Assembly: GCA_032718475.1 (NCBI GenBank)
Contig: JAUCBJ010003020.1
Span: 1 to 64,000, forward strand
DNA from: Nemertoderma westbladi
Lineage: Eukaryota; Xenacoelomorpha; Nemertodermatida; Nemertodermatidae
DNA: 64,000 nt
Reading direction: 5' to 3'
Shown: positions 32,711 to 46,600 of the stretch, one piece after another
Position numbering within the stretch: position 1 is the first letter of the stretch
How the letters are laid out: the number at the start of each line of letters is the position of its first letter
The notes under the pieces: generated by a model
Databases searched by the model: none
What the model saw: only the letters and a program-made list of their open reading frames with translations
What the model was told of the DNA's origin: nothing
Translations under genes and position numbers: made by a program

Positions 32711-35590
32711 GGCGACGACCTCAGAAAACTCGTTAATGATACCAATATGCTAATGCTACGCTCACTTCGTAGGTAGGCCCTAATTACAAACTTAAACTTT
32801 TTAAAAATTGTTAATATAAGTGGCACAATACTCTCGATAAAATATCAGCTACATATAACTCGCACTAATATTCAACTATTCAAACAATTACATTAATAGT
32901 AGCTACAATTGATACATATAATTCTCAAATTAATATAGAGCATCTACACATAATAGGCCCTATTCACAATCATTATAGCAGCTATACATAATACTCACAA
33001 TAATGTATTGATTGAGGCTACACAAAATGAAGATACTCACACACTCACACTCCTTCTTTCAAATCTCTATTTATAGGGTTGAAGAATAATAACTACGGTT
33101 GAACTGGTGCAATATCGACTGAGACACATTATCTAAAGTTTTGTACAATGAAAGCAAAATTAAAAATTCTGGTGATTATTTCGGATATACAATAAATTAA
33201 ATAGCATCCGGAATATCTCCTATAACTATTTATTTTACGGTAAATTAAATATGCTTTATTTAAAGTTCGTCCCGAGATCTGTTATTTACCGACCGAGCGC
33301 AGCGAGGAAGATAATAAGTCGGGTCGAGGGGCGAAAAGGTAAATAACGTGTTTTATTTGTCGTACAATATGTAATTTATTGTTCAAATCATCCTTACTGT
33401 ATTATAATTATTAAAATATATTATTGTTTAATAAGTAATTATACATTGCACCAGTCGCAGCGCAATTATTATTTGTCCTTATTGTGATTTGTTGATTCCA
33501 ATGGAAAGGTGTCGTTGAAAGGATTCCAAATAGTAAATAACTATTAATGTCTTTGGTAAAAAGAATAGCTGAGATGAGGGCCTTCATAATTAATTACTTG
33601 ATGAGATTTTACTAGTCGTAGCAACTAATTAAATAAATAAAATGCCCAAGAATATTATTTATTACAGTACAAAGTTGACTGATTGAAGAGCAATAATCCT
33701 CTATTTGTAAATAATGCAAATCTTATTTACCGCTAGCCCATTGACAGAGTGGTAAATAATGTAAATTTTAACAATACAAATCGTGATTGCAAAAGATTCT
33801 TTACGGAAGGAAGTAAGTCATCTGATTATTACATATAGGCCTACGTATTTACAAACAAACACTAACATACAATGCCACTTTAGTACATGTCATATTACGC
33901 AGTGCACGTACAGGGCAATTTATAAAAATGTACCCACCTGATAATAATAATACATAAATAATAGCATGAATAATCCAAACACCGGTTACTTTAGAGTTGT
34001 ATATGAATGGCATATAAGATCAAAACGGCAAAATACTACATTACTGATTGGACCTAACGGGGGACTGTCCAGTCCAAACAACGTAGTGTGAAATTGGTGA
34101 GGGCATCTCTTCGTTTATAGAATCAATAGGGCACGCGAGCGAGCCAGATAGTACACAAACCGTAGCCCTCCAAATTAATCCCATGTTTAATGCGACACTG
34201 ATTAATTTGGGTGGATTTTATAGGGCGATCCGGGTACCCGGACCCTATGATCATTGGTAGGAGTTTGTTTACCTTGTCGGCTGGTTGCTAAGAGACACGC
34301 AATCCCACCGCCGGGATTCCAACCACTGGCCTCTAGCATTCTAATCATCCCCCGTCACTACAGCATTGGCTACTTGGCTATTTGGCCGTGTTTCAGTTAT
34401 TATTGTGGACTAGAGAAGCTAACCCTGGACGCAGCGATGAGGCTGGGCGATGAGGTTGGGCGGGATAGAGAGCGGGAAACCTACAGTATTTATTCTCTTA
34501 GGTTTCATTAGGTTGAACTCTCATCTATTCCTCATCTCATCATACAATGGTCGTTAGAAATATTACAGCTTCCCTTACTGTAGAACCAAGAACCTTCAAT
34601 TCATTGTATATAGATGTAGGTTGTAGGCCTACACGCTCCTCCCCCAAAAATCATTTCATGTTTATGCCGGTAATAGCTGGTCCTGAGGCTAAACGTATTG
34701 AAACTTGATACAACACACTTATGCCCCCCCCCCCCCCCCCCCCCCCACATCCATCCATGCTGCGCTCAGCTTCGGTAAGATTATCTTACTGTTATTGTTA
34801 TTCTCGTACAAACGATTAAATTACAATAAGTAACAATTTTCTGAAGGCTTGGTTGCGACTATCTCTGTACATACTGTACATACATCGCAGGTGTAGCTTG
34901 TAGGTGCGGCTACAAGTTGTGTCGTTGTTGGTAAATGTTCTCTTACTTGATATACAATTAATATGCCATTGAAAGAACGTGCTGCTCACTTCGAAACGGA
35001 ACTTCTTCACAGTGGGGCGAGCCACGAAGTCCCGTCAGCCTTAGCATGCAGATGCATTTATGTACGGAACAATTTCGCAGTGTCCGTCTGTCTCACTATA
35101 ACTATCGAAGGTAATTTCTGCTGAGAGGAGGCTCGCAACTTTCAGAGATTTCATACTGAACAACACATAACATACATAATTGTCAAGTTCAAGTTATATA
35201 TCACTTTACAATTATTGGATTAATATTTTACATTTACATGTCACGTAGTGTAGTTATCAGATCAAGTATTTTTTCTATTTTTTATTTTTTCTATTTATTT
35301 ATGAATACGTACTGGTATTCATTAAACTCACATATACCACAATTACGAAATCAGGTTCCAATCTGAGCGCGTATCGTATTTCATCTGCTATGTTTTGTGA
35401 ATATTATTGCCGATTGGTATAAATAATGTACAATACAGTTAGCAGTTAGTTGTCTGTTAAAAATAATAATTTCTACAATACTCTACAAAACAAAAATATA
35501 AAAAGTGTAAATCAGACGGAACCATCAGTTTAGTATAACATCGGTGTCTAATGCGATATGCGTGCTGGAACTTATGACTGGCTAGGACTG
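32711..35590. other. Intergenic, no gene seen
   Basis: AT-rich. A 23-base C run at 34724-34746, and a minus-strand B-box-like GGTTGGAATCCC near 34312-34323 that may be a SINE relic. No supported gene. Confidence 0.5.
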
Positions 35591-35598
35591 CACCCCCA

Positions 35599-35618
35599 CC
35601 CCCCCCCCCCCCCCCCCC
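35599..35618. repeat. Poly(C) tract, 20 bases
   Basis: Uninterrupted C run about 100 bases beyond the 3' end of the LINE fragment at 35725-36480. Confidence 0.95.
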
Positions 35619-35724
35619 AACCTGTCCTAGGCCCTAGCCTAAATTCCTTGATTAGGACCGAACTAAGGACCGAACTTGGGACTTTCGCGAAAATTTGTTT
35701 AAAGTCATAAGTCGCTGTTGTTTG

Positions 35725-36480
35725 GACTGTCCACCATGCTTATTCACTCCATGAGGCTGCCAAAGTACAAGATTATGCACTGGCTGGTCCTCACGGCGAA
35801 AGCAATGTCCTGCAAAGCGGAGGCGATTTTGTTCTAGTGTCAAGCTTGGGGGAACCAATGAGACACCTCCAATGTTATATAGTGTCTGGTTGGAGATGTG
35901 TGCATTGTACTTGACACAATGTACCCGGCGTAGCATTCTTGTGAATGTGCCATCCAGAGATTTGGTGTCCTCAGCAGTTAGAGCCCAGCATGTACTCCCG
36001 TAGAGGAGTACTGGAACTACTGCTGCTCTAAATAATCGGACCTTAAGTTTCCGATTAATTCTAGGTGACTTCCAAATCCTGGAAAGCCTATTCAAGGCTG
36101 CCCATGCCTTTCCCTTACGTATTCGAAGGTCCTCACCTGACTTCCGGATCCATGATCCCAGGTAACAGAAGTCGTCCACATGCTCAAGCATACCATCCTT
36201 TGAGCTTATGCTCATCCGATCAGAGACTTGCTGAGGACTTTCAAAGTTAACTGTCAGAATTTTGGTCTTTCTGGAGTTAATAAAAAGACCAACACTAGAA
36301 GCAGCATGTTCTAATGAGCTGAGGAGCCGCTGGGCTCCCTCTAATGATTCTGAGAGTACTCCTAAGTCATCAGCAAAGTCTAGATCAGTTAGGTACTTGG
36401 CAGGATTTCCTCGACTTCTGGAGCCAGTAGGTGGAGTTATCATCACCCCATCATCATTATGACGATCTAAGGACATGCGA
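35725..36480 (-). mobile_element. LINE fragment with intact RT C-terminal frame, abutting the 45-bp satellite
   Basis: The minus strand encodes about 250 uninterrupted residues of a non-LTR polymerase: RMSLDRHNDDGVMITPPTG, the catalytic box [67 protein letters not shown] and [19 protein letters not shown]. The absence of stops means a young copy. Upstream (higher coordinates) it is cut at RMSLD and runs directly into the 45-bp satellite, which continues the same frame for about 80 residues. Its 3' end lacks the tail seen in the 11.2 kb copy. Confidence 0.88.
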
Positions 36481-39400
36481 AACATAAACATAGCCCGATT
36501 GAGTAAGAAACAGAGCGTGGCTAAATATAGAAACTTAACCCGATTGAGTAAGAAACAGAGCGTGGCTAAATATAGAAACATAACCCGATTGAGTAAGAAA
36601 CAGAGCGTGGCTAAATATAGAAACATAACTCGATTGAGTAAGAAACAGAGCGTGGCTAAATATAGAAACTTAACCCGATTGGGTAAGAAACAGAGTGTGC
36701 CAGTGTGGCTAAATATATAAACATAACCCAATTGAGTAAAAACAGAGCATGGCTAAATATAGAAACTTAACCCGATTGGGTTAGAAACTGAGTGTGGCTA
36801 AATATAGAAACTTAACCCGATTGAGTAAGAAACAGAGCGTGGCTAAATATAGAAACTTGACCCGATTAAGTAAGAAACAGAGCGTGGCTAAATATAGAAA
36901 CCTAACCCGATTGAGTAAGAAACAGAGCGTGGCTAAATATAGAAACATAACCCGATTGAGTAAGAAACAGAGCGTGGTTAAATATAGAAACATAACTCGA
37001 TTGAGTAAGAAACAGAGCGTGGCTAAATATAGAAACATAACTCGATTGAGTAAGAAACAGAGTGTGGCTAAATATAGAAACTTGACCCGATTGAGTAAAA
37101 AACAGAGCGTGGCTAAATATAGAAACTTAACCCGATTGAGTAAGAAACAGAGTGTGGCTAAATATAGAAACATAACCCGATTGAGTAAGAACCAGAGCGT
37201 GGCTAAATATAGAAACTTGACCCGATTGAGTAAAAAACAGAGCGTGGCTAAATATAGAAACTTAACCCGATTGAGTAAGAAACACAGCGTGGCTAAATAT
37301 AGAAACTTGACCCGATTGAGTAAAAAACAGAGCGTGGCTAAATATAGAAACTTAACCCGATTGAGTAAGAAACACAGCGTGGCTAAATATAGAAACTTGA
37401 CCCGATTAAGTAAGAAACAGAGCGTGGCTAAATATAGAAACCTAACCCGATTGAGTAAAAACAGAGCATGGCTAAATATAGAAACTTAACCCGATTGGGT
37501 TAGAAACTGAGTGTGGCTAAATATAGAAACTTAACCCGATTGAGTAAGAAACAGAGCGTGGCTAAATATAGAAACTTGACCCGATTAAGTAAGAAACAGA
37601 GCGTGGCTAAATATAGAAACCTAACCCGATTGAGTAAGAAACAGAGCGTGGCTAAATATAGAAACATAACCCGATTGAGTAAGAAACAGAGCGTGGTTAA
37701 ATATAGAAACATAACTCGATTGAGTAAGAAACAGAGCGTGGCTAAATATAGAAACATAACTCGATTGAGTAAGAAACAGAGTGTGGCTAAATATAGAAAC
37801 TTGACCCGATTGAGTAAAAAACAGAGCGTGGCTAAATATAGAAACTTAACCCGATTGAGTAAGAAACAGAGTGTGGCTAAATATAGAAACATAACCCGAT
37901 TGAGTAAGAACCAGAGCGTGGCTAAATATAGAAACTTGACCCGATTGAGTAAAAAACAGAGCGTGGCTAAATATAGAAACTTAACCCGATTGAGTAAGAA
38001 ACACAGCGTGGCTAAATATAGAAACTTGACCCGATTGAGTAAAAAACAGAGCGTGGCTAAATATAGAAACTTAACCCGATTGAGTAAGAAACACAGCGTG
38101 GCTAAATATAGAAACTTAACCCGATTAAATAAGAAACAGAGTGTGGCTAAATATAGAAACATAACTCGATTGAGTAAGAACCAGAGCGTGGCTAAATATA
38201 GAAACTTAACCCGATTGGGTAAGAAACAGAGTGTGCCAGTGTGGCTAAATATAGAAACATAACCCAATTGAGTAAAAAACAGAGCGTGGCTAAATATAGA
38301 AACTTAACCCGATTGGGTTATAAACTGAGAGTGTGGCTAAATATAGAAACTTAACCCGATTAAATAAGAAACAGAGTGTGGCTAAATATAGAAACATAAC
38401 TCGATTGAGTAAGAACCAGAGCGTGGCTAAATATAGAAACTTAACCCGATTAAATAAGAAACAGAGTGTGGCTAAATATAGAAACATAACTCGATTGAGT
38501 AAGAACCAGAGCGTGGCTAAATATAGAAACTTAACCCGATTGGGTAAGAAACAGAGTGTGCCAGTGTGGCTAAATATAGAAACATAACCCAATTGAGTAA
38601 AAAACAGAGCGTGGCTAAATATAGAAACTTAACCCGATTGGGTTATAAACTGAGAGTGTGGCTAAATATAGAAACATAACCCGATTCAGTAAGAAACAGA
38701 GTGTGACTAAATATAGAAACATAACCCGATTGAGTAAGAAACAGAGTGTGGCTAAATATAGAAACATAACTCGATTGAGTAAGAAACAGAGCGTGGCTAA
38801 ATATAGAAACTTAACCCGATTGGGTGAGAAACAGAGTGTGGCTAAATATAGAAACATAACCCGATTGAGTAAGAAACAGAGCGTGGCTAAATATAGAAAC
38901 ATAACCCGATTGAGTAAGAAACAGAGTGTGGCTAAATAAAGAAACATAACTCAATTGAGTAAGAAACAGAGCGTGGCTAAATATAGAAACATAACCCGAT
39001 TGAGTAAGAAACAGAGCGTGGCTAAATATAGAAACATAACTCAATTGAGTAAGAAACAGAGCGTGACTAAATATAGAAACTTAACCCGATTGGGTGAAAA
39101 ACAGAGTGTGGCTAAATATAGAAACATAACCCGATTGAGCAAGCAACAGAGTGTGGCTAAATATAGAAACATAACTCAATTGAGTAAGAAACAGAGCGTG
39201 ACTAAATATAGAAACTTAACCCGATTGGGTGAAAAACAGAGTGTGGCTAAATATAGAAACATAACCCGATTGAGCAAGCAACAGAGTGTGGCTAAATATA
39301 GAAACATAACTCGATTGAGTAAGAAACAGAGCGTGGCTAAATATAGAAACATAACTCAATTGAGTAAGAAACAGAGCGTGACTAAATATAGAAACTTAAC

Positions 39401-41095
39401 CCGATTGGGTGAAAAACAGAGTGTGGCTAAATATAGAAACATAACCCGATTGAGCAAGCAACAGAGTGTGGCTAAATATAGAAACATAACTCGATTGAGT
39501 AAGAAACAGAGCGTGGCTAAATATAGAAACATAACCCGATTGAGTAAGAAACAGAGCGTGGCTAAATATAGAAACATAACTCGATTGAGTAAGAAACAGA
39601 GCGTGGCTAAATATAGAAACTTAACCCGATTGGGTGAGAAACAGAGTGTGGCTAAATATAGAAACATAACCCGATTGAGTAAGAAACACAGCGTGGCTAA
39701 ATATAGAAACTTAACCCGATTGGGTAAGAAAAGGAGTGTGGCTAAATATAGAAACATAAGCCGTATTCATTACGACGCTGTCAAAATAGACAAAGCTCAC
39801 AGTATAATACTATATCCATTTTTGGGTAAGAAACAGAGCATGGCTAAATATAGAAACATAACTCGATTGAGTAAGAAACAGAGTGTGGCTAAATATAGAA
39901 ACTTAACCCGATTGGGTGAGAAACAGAGTGTGGCTAAATATAGAAACTTAACCCGATTGGGTGAGAAACAGAGTGTGGCTAAATATAGACACACAAAGCG
40001 ATTGAGTAAGAAACAGAGTGTGGCTAAATATAGAAACTTAACCCGATTGGGTGAGAAACAGAGTGTGGCTAAATATAGAAACATAACCCGATTGGGTAAG
40101 AAACAGAGTGTGGCTAAATATAGAAACATAACCCGATTGAGTAAGAAACAGAGTGTGACTAAATATAGAAACATAACCCGATTGAGTAAGAAATAGAGCG
40201 TGGCCAAATATAGAAACATAACCGATTGAGTAAGAAACAGAACGTGGCTAAATATAGAAACTTAACCCGATTGAGTAAGAAACAGAGTGTGTCTAAATAT
40301 AGAAACATAACCCGATTGAGTAAGAAACAGAGTGTGGCTAAAAATAGAAACTTAACCCGATTGGGTGAGAAACAGAGTGTGGCTAAATATAGAAACATAA
40401 CCCGATTGAGTAAGAAACAGAGTGTGGCTAAATATAGAAACATAACCCGATTGAGTAAGAAACAGAGTGTGGCTAAATATAGAAACTTAACCCAATTGGG
40501 TGAGAAACAGAGTGTGGCTAAATATAGACACATAACCCGATTGAGTAAGAAACAGAGTGTGGCTAAATATAGAAATTTAACCCGATTGGGTGAGAAACAG
40601 AGTGTGGCTAAATATAGAAACATAAGCCGTATTCATTACGACGCTGTCAAAATAGACAAAGCTCACCGTATAATACTATATCCATTTTTGGGTAAGAAAC
40701 AGAGCATGGCTAAATATAGAAACATAACTCGATTGAGTAAGAAACAGAGTGTGGCTAAATATAGAAACTTAACCCGATTGGGTAAGAAACACAGCGTGGC
40801 TAAATATAGAAACATAACCCGATTGGGTGAGAAACAGAGTGTGGCTAAATATAGAAACATAACCCGATTGAGTAAGAAACAGAGTGTGGCTAAATATAGA
40901 AACTTAACCCGATTGGGTGAGAAACAGCGTGTGGCTAAATATAGAAACATAACCCGATTGAGTAAGAAACAGAGTGTGGCTAAATATAGAAACTTAACCC
41001 GATTGGGTGAGAAACACAGCGTGGCTAAATATAGAAACATAAGCCGTATTCATTACGACGCTGTCAAAATAGACAAAGCTCACCGTATAATACCC
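36481..41095. repeat. 45-bp satellite, about 100 units, with higher-order repeats
   Basis: Unit GTGGCTAAATATAGAAACTT, then AACCCGATTGAGTAAGAAAC and AGAGC. A block starting at the variant GTTAGAAACTGAGTGTGG (36780) recurs 719 bases later (37499) with almost every unit variant in the same order. Shorter blocks repeat between 38210 and 38660. A non-satellite insert (CCGTATTCATTACGACGCTG, then TCAAAATAGACAAAGCTCAC) occurs at about 39760, 40630 and 41045; the last copy forms the right edge. Both strands are open because 45 is a multiple of three; encoded peptides are pure repeats with no domain, so I do not call a gene. Confidence 0.95.
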
Positions 41096-41997
41096 CAATG
41101 GTTCTGTTTCATGGTTAAATTTACTTATGTAGCCTAGGTAGAAAAAAACATGAATTTTTAGTGCGATGTGCGAGTGAAAAACAATAAATAAATATATTGG
41201 ATGTAACTATAATCTCTATGATTCATCTCATTGAAATATTTACATACAATCAAAGGCTAAATAGACAAAGAACTGCAAATTGCTACTGATTGTGTGGGGC
41301 GCCCGCCCCGGTATATATAAATATAAATTAAATAATTAATTAATTAACTAATAATTACAAGTGTGTTTGAACTTCAATTCAATATTGCTTTTGGAAATAG
41401 TGAGAAAACATGAAAGGAAAATCGATATTAATACACACAACCTAAATCACAACATAGCCTCCAAAAAAAAATAGTAGTAGATCTGATGCTGGTGTGATAC
41501 CTAGTACTAACTTAGATAATGGCAATCAAATTAGATATAATTAATTATTATGCACCAATGTCTAAATTTGAAATTACAATAAACTACTATCTAAAATTAT
41601 GTTAAATAAAATTATAACTTCGATGCATGATGTACGATAAGTTCAAACTATTACACTAAAATATTAAATACTAAATTAAATATGTATTAAGTTATATATT
41701 TATTATTATCATTATATGTAATATTAGGAATGGTGATATTTGAATGTCATAGTATAATGTTAATGATAAAGGCATGCCAGTTGTACAGAAATAATTTCTA
41801 TTTGCGTAAAATACGAATCCGGATTCGTACATTTACTCAATGTTGACGAAATGAAACTGTTTGTCTCATATAGAGTCTCATAAATTCAAACAGTTTGAAA
41901 ACCAAACCATAGAACACATCCCAATTAACCAAATTTCGTTTGCATTGGCCTATATTATAAGACCAGAATGCCACTGTCAGACAAATAAAATGAGAAA
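41096..41997. other. Spacer between two satellites
   Basis: AT-rich, no gene, RNA or transposon recognised. Confidence 0.5.
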
Positions 41998-42850
41998 ATG
42001 TGGCCGATTGGGTTAGATATGTGGCCGATAGGGTTGGATCTGTGGCTGATTAAGTTGGATATGTGGCCGATTAGGTTGGATATGTGGCCGATTGGGTTGG
42101 ATCTGTGGCCGATTAGGTTGGATATGTGGCTGATTAAGTTGGATATGTGGCCGATTGGGTTGGATCTGTGGCCGATTAGGTTGGATATGTGGCCGATTAG
42201 GTTGGATATGTGGCCGATTAGGTTGGATATGTGGTCGATTTGGGTTGGATATGTGGCCGATGTGGGTTGGATCTGTGGCCGATTAGGTTGGATATGTGGC
42301 CGATTGGGTTGGATCTGTGGCCGATTAGGTTGGATATGTGGCCGATTGGGTTGGATCTGTGGCCGATTAGGTTGGATATGTGGCCGATTAGGTTGGATAT
42401 GTGGCCGATTAGGTTGGATATGTGGTCGATTTGGGTTGGATATGTGGCCGATGTGGGTTGGATCTGTGGCCGATTTCGGATGGATCTGTGGCCGATTGGA
42501 TGGGATCTGTGGCCGATTTGGGTTGGATCTGTGGCCGATTGGGTTGGATATGTGGCCGATTGGATTGGATATGTGGCCGACTGGGTTGGATATATGGCCG
42601 ATTGTGTTTGATATGTGGCCGATTGGATGGGATCTGTGGCCGATTGGGTTGGATATATGGCCGATTGTGTTTGATATGTGGCCAATTGGATGGGATCTGT
42701 GGCCGATTGGGTTGGATATATGGCCGATTGTGTTTGATATGTGGCCGATTGGATGGGATCTGTGGCCGATTGGGTTGGATATATGGCCGATTGTGTTTGA
42801 TATGTGGCCGATTGGATGAGATCTGTGGCCGATTGAGTTCGATCTCTGAC
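41998..42850. repeat. 21-bp satellite with 63-bp higher-order units
   Basis: About 40 units of TGTGGCCGATTGGGTTGGAT(A). In the right part, trimeric 63-base blocks (GATGGGATCTGTGGCCGATT, then GGGTTGGATATATGGCCGAT, then TGTGTTTGATATGTGGCC) repeat four times. A block containing GTGGTCGATTTGGGTTGG is also duplicated (42233 and 42423). Open frames in several phases are repeat artefacts. Confidence 0.94.
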
Positions 42851-43316
42851 GAGTAAAGGTAGAACAAGGATCTGTGTTTTACTCTAACTTATAATTTCTC
42901 ACAAATAGTAAAAAAAAAACGAAAAATTATAAAGAATAATTAACATTATTATGATTAGGAACGTTTTTAATGGGTTGAAAAATATGAAGAGATCAATAAT
43001 TAATTATGAATGGATAATATAAATAACTCTTTATGACTAAAATAAAAACTACGCTACATATAATTGCCCAAATAATTCTAATATAATGGTCATGTTGGCT
43101 CCCATGCAATGGGAGCCTGAAAAGCACAAAATCACAAATAATATTACTCAACAACAACAATCGACAAGATAAAGCTGTGTGGTCCGTCAATAAATAGTTA
43201 TAACTTTCCCTCAGTATTTCGAGAGAAGAGACACAGTAACTCGCGATATGTTACCGATTTTTGTTTTCAATTCAAAGTTATTAAATTTTATCATTTTGCG
43301 AAACACAGAAATGATC

Positions 43317-43439
43317 GACTGCAAACTCATCGCATATGCGATTCGAGGATGCGAACTGGATCCTACAGGACAAATACGATACGGAAAACAACTCGGAAAA
43401 GTACAAGTGATGAGAGGAAGGCTGTATTTTATACCCTAG
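43317..43439 (+). CDS. Possible short coding exon, unrecognised
   Basis: After a CAG at 43303-43305 there is an open stretch starting MIDCKLIAYAIRGCELD and ending GRLYFIP before TAG, about 40 codons, with codon use resembling the real exons (CGA, GAC, CTC). I recognise no family and see no partner exon. It could be a terminal exon of an unseen gene or chance. Confidence 0.22.
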   Translation, partial: DCKLIAYAIRGCELDPTGQIRYGKQLGKVQVMRGRLYFIP

Positions 43440-43608
43440 AAATTATTGGTCAAAAACCCGCTACAGTTTAGTAATTATGTTACTTATTACGGCATTCAAA
43501 AATGAATTCAATATCATTAGCTATAGTCATAACCATTACTAGTTAATGACCCCCTTAATCGTAGCTTTACCTGTACTCAGTTACTTCCGGTGCCCAAAAT
43601 GATTACCA

Positions 43609-46600
43609 TTAGCTACTTCCGGTGCCTTTCCCGACGTCGGGCGCGTAAACCCGCTCGCCAAACTCCTCGAACGTGGTCCGGTAGCGGTGCCCTTCCGCTA
43701 TGCTGTCCAGATACATGGCGCGGTCCTCGTAATGCCGGTACTTGCCGCCGCCGAGCGGGGCGCCCCCATCGTCAGGGGCGTACCGCGCCCATCGATTCGC
43801 GTTGATCGCAGTGGCGCGGACCAGCCCTGCCAACGACCGGCGGTCTACCACGGCCCCGTCGAACAAAGGCCCGAACCCGCTGCGGCCCCCATCGACCCCG
43901 CGCGCCTTCAGTAGGAGCTGCACCCGGTAGAGATTGCGACACCGGAGCGGGTAGATACCGATGATGACTCCCCCGTACTCGGTCGGAATGATACCGTGCC
44001 GGAAGTCCCGTCGATGTTCCGACCACACGATGTGCACCTCGTCGTTACCTAGGTGACGCATCTTCAACGAGTTCTGTCTCACCGAGGGCATCCGCGTGGC
44101 CACGTGGAAGATGACCTCCATACAGCTGGTCGCATAGTAGGGGGCGCGCGAACCGCAGCCGTGATTGGTCGGGAGTCCTCCGCGGAAACCCGCGTGATTG
44201 GCTAAATCGACGTCCCAACCCAGCCCCTCAATAAAGGCCTCGTAATCAGCTGAGCCGCTGCAGTTGTTAAGGATACTGGTTTTATCTTCCTGTCCATTGG
44301 CCACGTACAGCACCGCTATTTTATGAGTCTCCCGACACGGCTGTTTGTCCAGATTCTTTAACTCCCTGTCCAGTTTATCATTGCGTCTCAGCAGATCGAA
44401 GGATCTCCGTTTCTCCCACGAAAGGAACCCCAATGTGTAGAGGATTTGGACACTCTGGTAGAACCGAGATTTTGGATTGGTGTAATTCGGCCTCAGACAT
44501 TTACTATCGGCTCTACGATTCGCGTTACTTTCAGTTACGTAACGGAGCTCTGTGTTCTCCTGATCACGCATCCTCGACCCGATTCGATCAACCACTGAAC
44601 CCGCCTCCCCGAGCACCGGCTGGTTCAGCGGCTGACCCGGCACTTGCAGACACTCGGGACTGCTGCTGCCTATGTAGTAGAGACTGTCGTCTAGGAGGTC
44701 AGATCCGTGGGGTCGGTTCGTCCTGGTTGGTAGACACTCCGGCGCCAAGTATACAAACTTCTCGGGAGAGCGACTTCGGACCCCGGATGCAGTAACGGAG
44801 CGACGGTTGTCTGCTGCAGCGCCATCTAGTGGGTCATCCACACCATCCTGCATGCAAGGCAGCCAGTACTCCCGACGGCTGGGCGGCCCGTACAGCATCG
44901 CGGTATCCCATACGAACTTCCCGCCCACATTTCGGACTATAACGCGGCATTGGGTAGGCGCAGTGAGCAACCCGGCAGCCAGACCCCCACCCGGGATTTG
45001 TTCGTCCGTCGGGATCTCCACGAAGGACATCAACGAGACGTCTGTGTCCTCCACGAACATCTGGAGGTCCCGGGAGAGGCTGACCGTGGCCGCTTCCGGG
45101 ACCGCGTCCTCCAGATCGTGGTGCTCGCAGACCAACGAGGTCAAACAGGAGGCGCCGCTCCCCAGCGGGAACTGGCCGTGGTGGTTGACCAAATGGTGGA
45201 TGGCGTCAACGGCTGAGAGGGCGACGACCCCGTGAGTGGGCGAGTAGACCGCGTCCACGGTGGACATAGTGCTCGGGATGGATCGGTTCGGTTCGCCAGC
45301 TCGGCTCGTCGGCGTATCCGAATCCGGCGACGATATCGGAGACGAAAAGTCAGACTTATTGCCGTTTATATTGAAAACCGACGGTCTTCCAATTGCCCCT
45401 GAATATGGGCCAACAGTCGCAGCGTAGCGAAGCGATTTAAAGACCAGCGTGATGTAGGGAATACCGAGACGAACGCAAATAGACAATAATAGTTTAGTCG
45501 GCAGACACATAGACCACTCCAAGAGACACCGAATTAGAGATACAACTAATCTTCGCAACTCTTCATCCTCTGGAGATGTGGAACTCCCCTGGGTGCTCGG
45601 CACAAGAGTCGTGATAACCCCGCAGACTTTCTCAATGATAAACATAGGGATTGTAGGGAAACTCGTTAACAGCACGGTGGAATGGTCCCCAAACAAACAC
45701 AGAGTGTCGCACACTGCATGCACCACGCATAAATTCTCCGAACTCAAACACGATACCAGCGCGTCTATAGTCTGGATAACCAGACTGCTATGATCATGAG
45801 TTCCTTCATCGTGTTGACTCAACTCGCCATAAACATAGACCCCCAAGCAGTGAATAGACAAACATCTTGAGACAGTTGAAATCGCGTCAACAGCCATTAG
45901 ATTTTGTGTTAAAAGAGGCATAACTAGCCTATCGGAGAGGTCATCAACATTAACCGAATCGCAGGATAACGAAGCTTTCAAACTCGTTAATCTGCCGCCG
46001 TAGTGGCGTTGGAATGGAAGCAACGAGCCGAGGCAGGCCACAGCCTCGCAGACTGGGGCCGGAGTCGCAAAACTTTCGCTAGAGGATATTACTAAAGAAG
46101 CGGCGTGTACGTAGGGAAGGATGAGCGCAGAGAGTCCATGGTGGGGTAAACTGAAGAAGCGAGAACCGCTGTGGCGGATGATAATGTCAGAAACGTCACG
46201 GTCAGCAGATACGAGGCCTCGATGGAACGTGAGAACCAGCATGGTGAGATGGTCCGGGGGGATGAGCGGTTGGTTAATAACGAAGGAGCACAACATCTGG
46301 TAGGCTATCAGTCGGCCTTCGCGGTGGCATTCTAGCGCCGATGCCGTCGACTCAAATAGCCACGGAGTCATATAAAGTAACGGAGGAGGATTCATGGCGC
46401 CAATGGGTTGATCATTGGGCTGCTCATTGGTGATTTTGATTAAACTATCGTAGACTCTACGCAGGTGGGTATAGACATCGGTATGTGTCTTGCCATCTGT
46501 AATGCGATTCACATTTCCCAGAATCCCCAACATACGTTGCCATAACAACACCGCAACTCTTTTATGCCAACCAACCAAATTACCTCCGAGAATGACGGGT

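Noticed and set aside
36475..41137. Long open frames on both strands (up to 413 codons, AKYRNLTRLSKKQSV-type repeats)
   Set aside because: They follow entirely from a 45-base unit without stops. Both strands are open equally, starts and ends follow satellite edges, and no domain or codon bias is present.
41998..42867. Open frames in several phases (WPIGLD-type repeats)
   Set aside because: Artefact of the 21-base period; all phases are open and none resembles a protein family.
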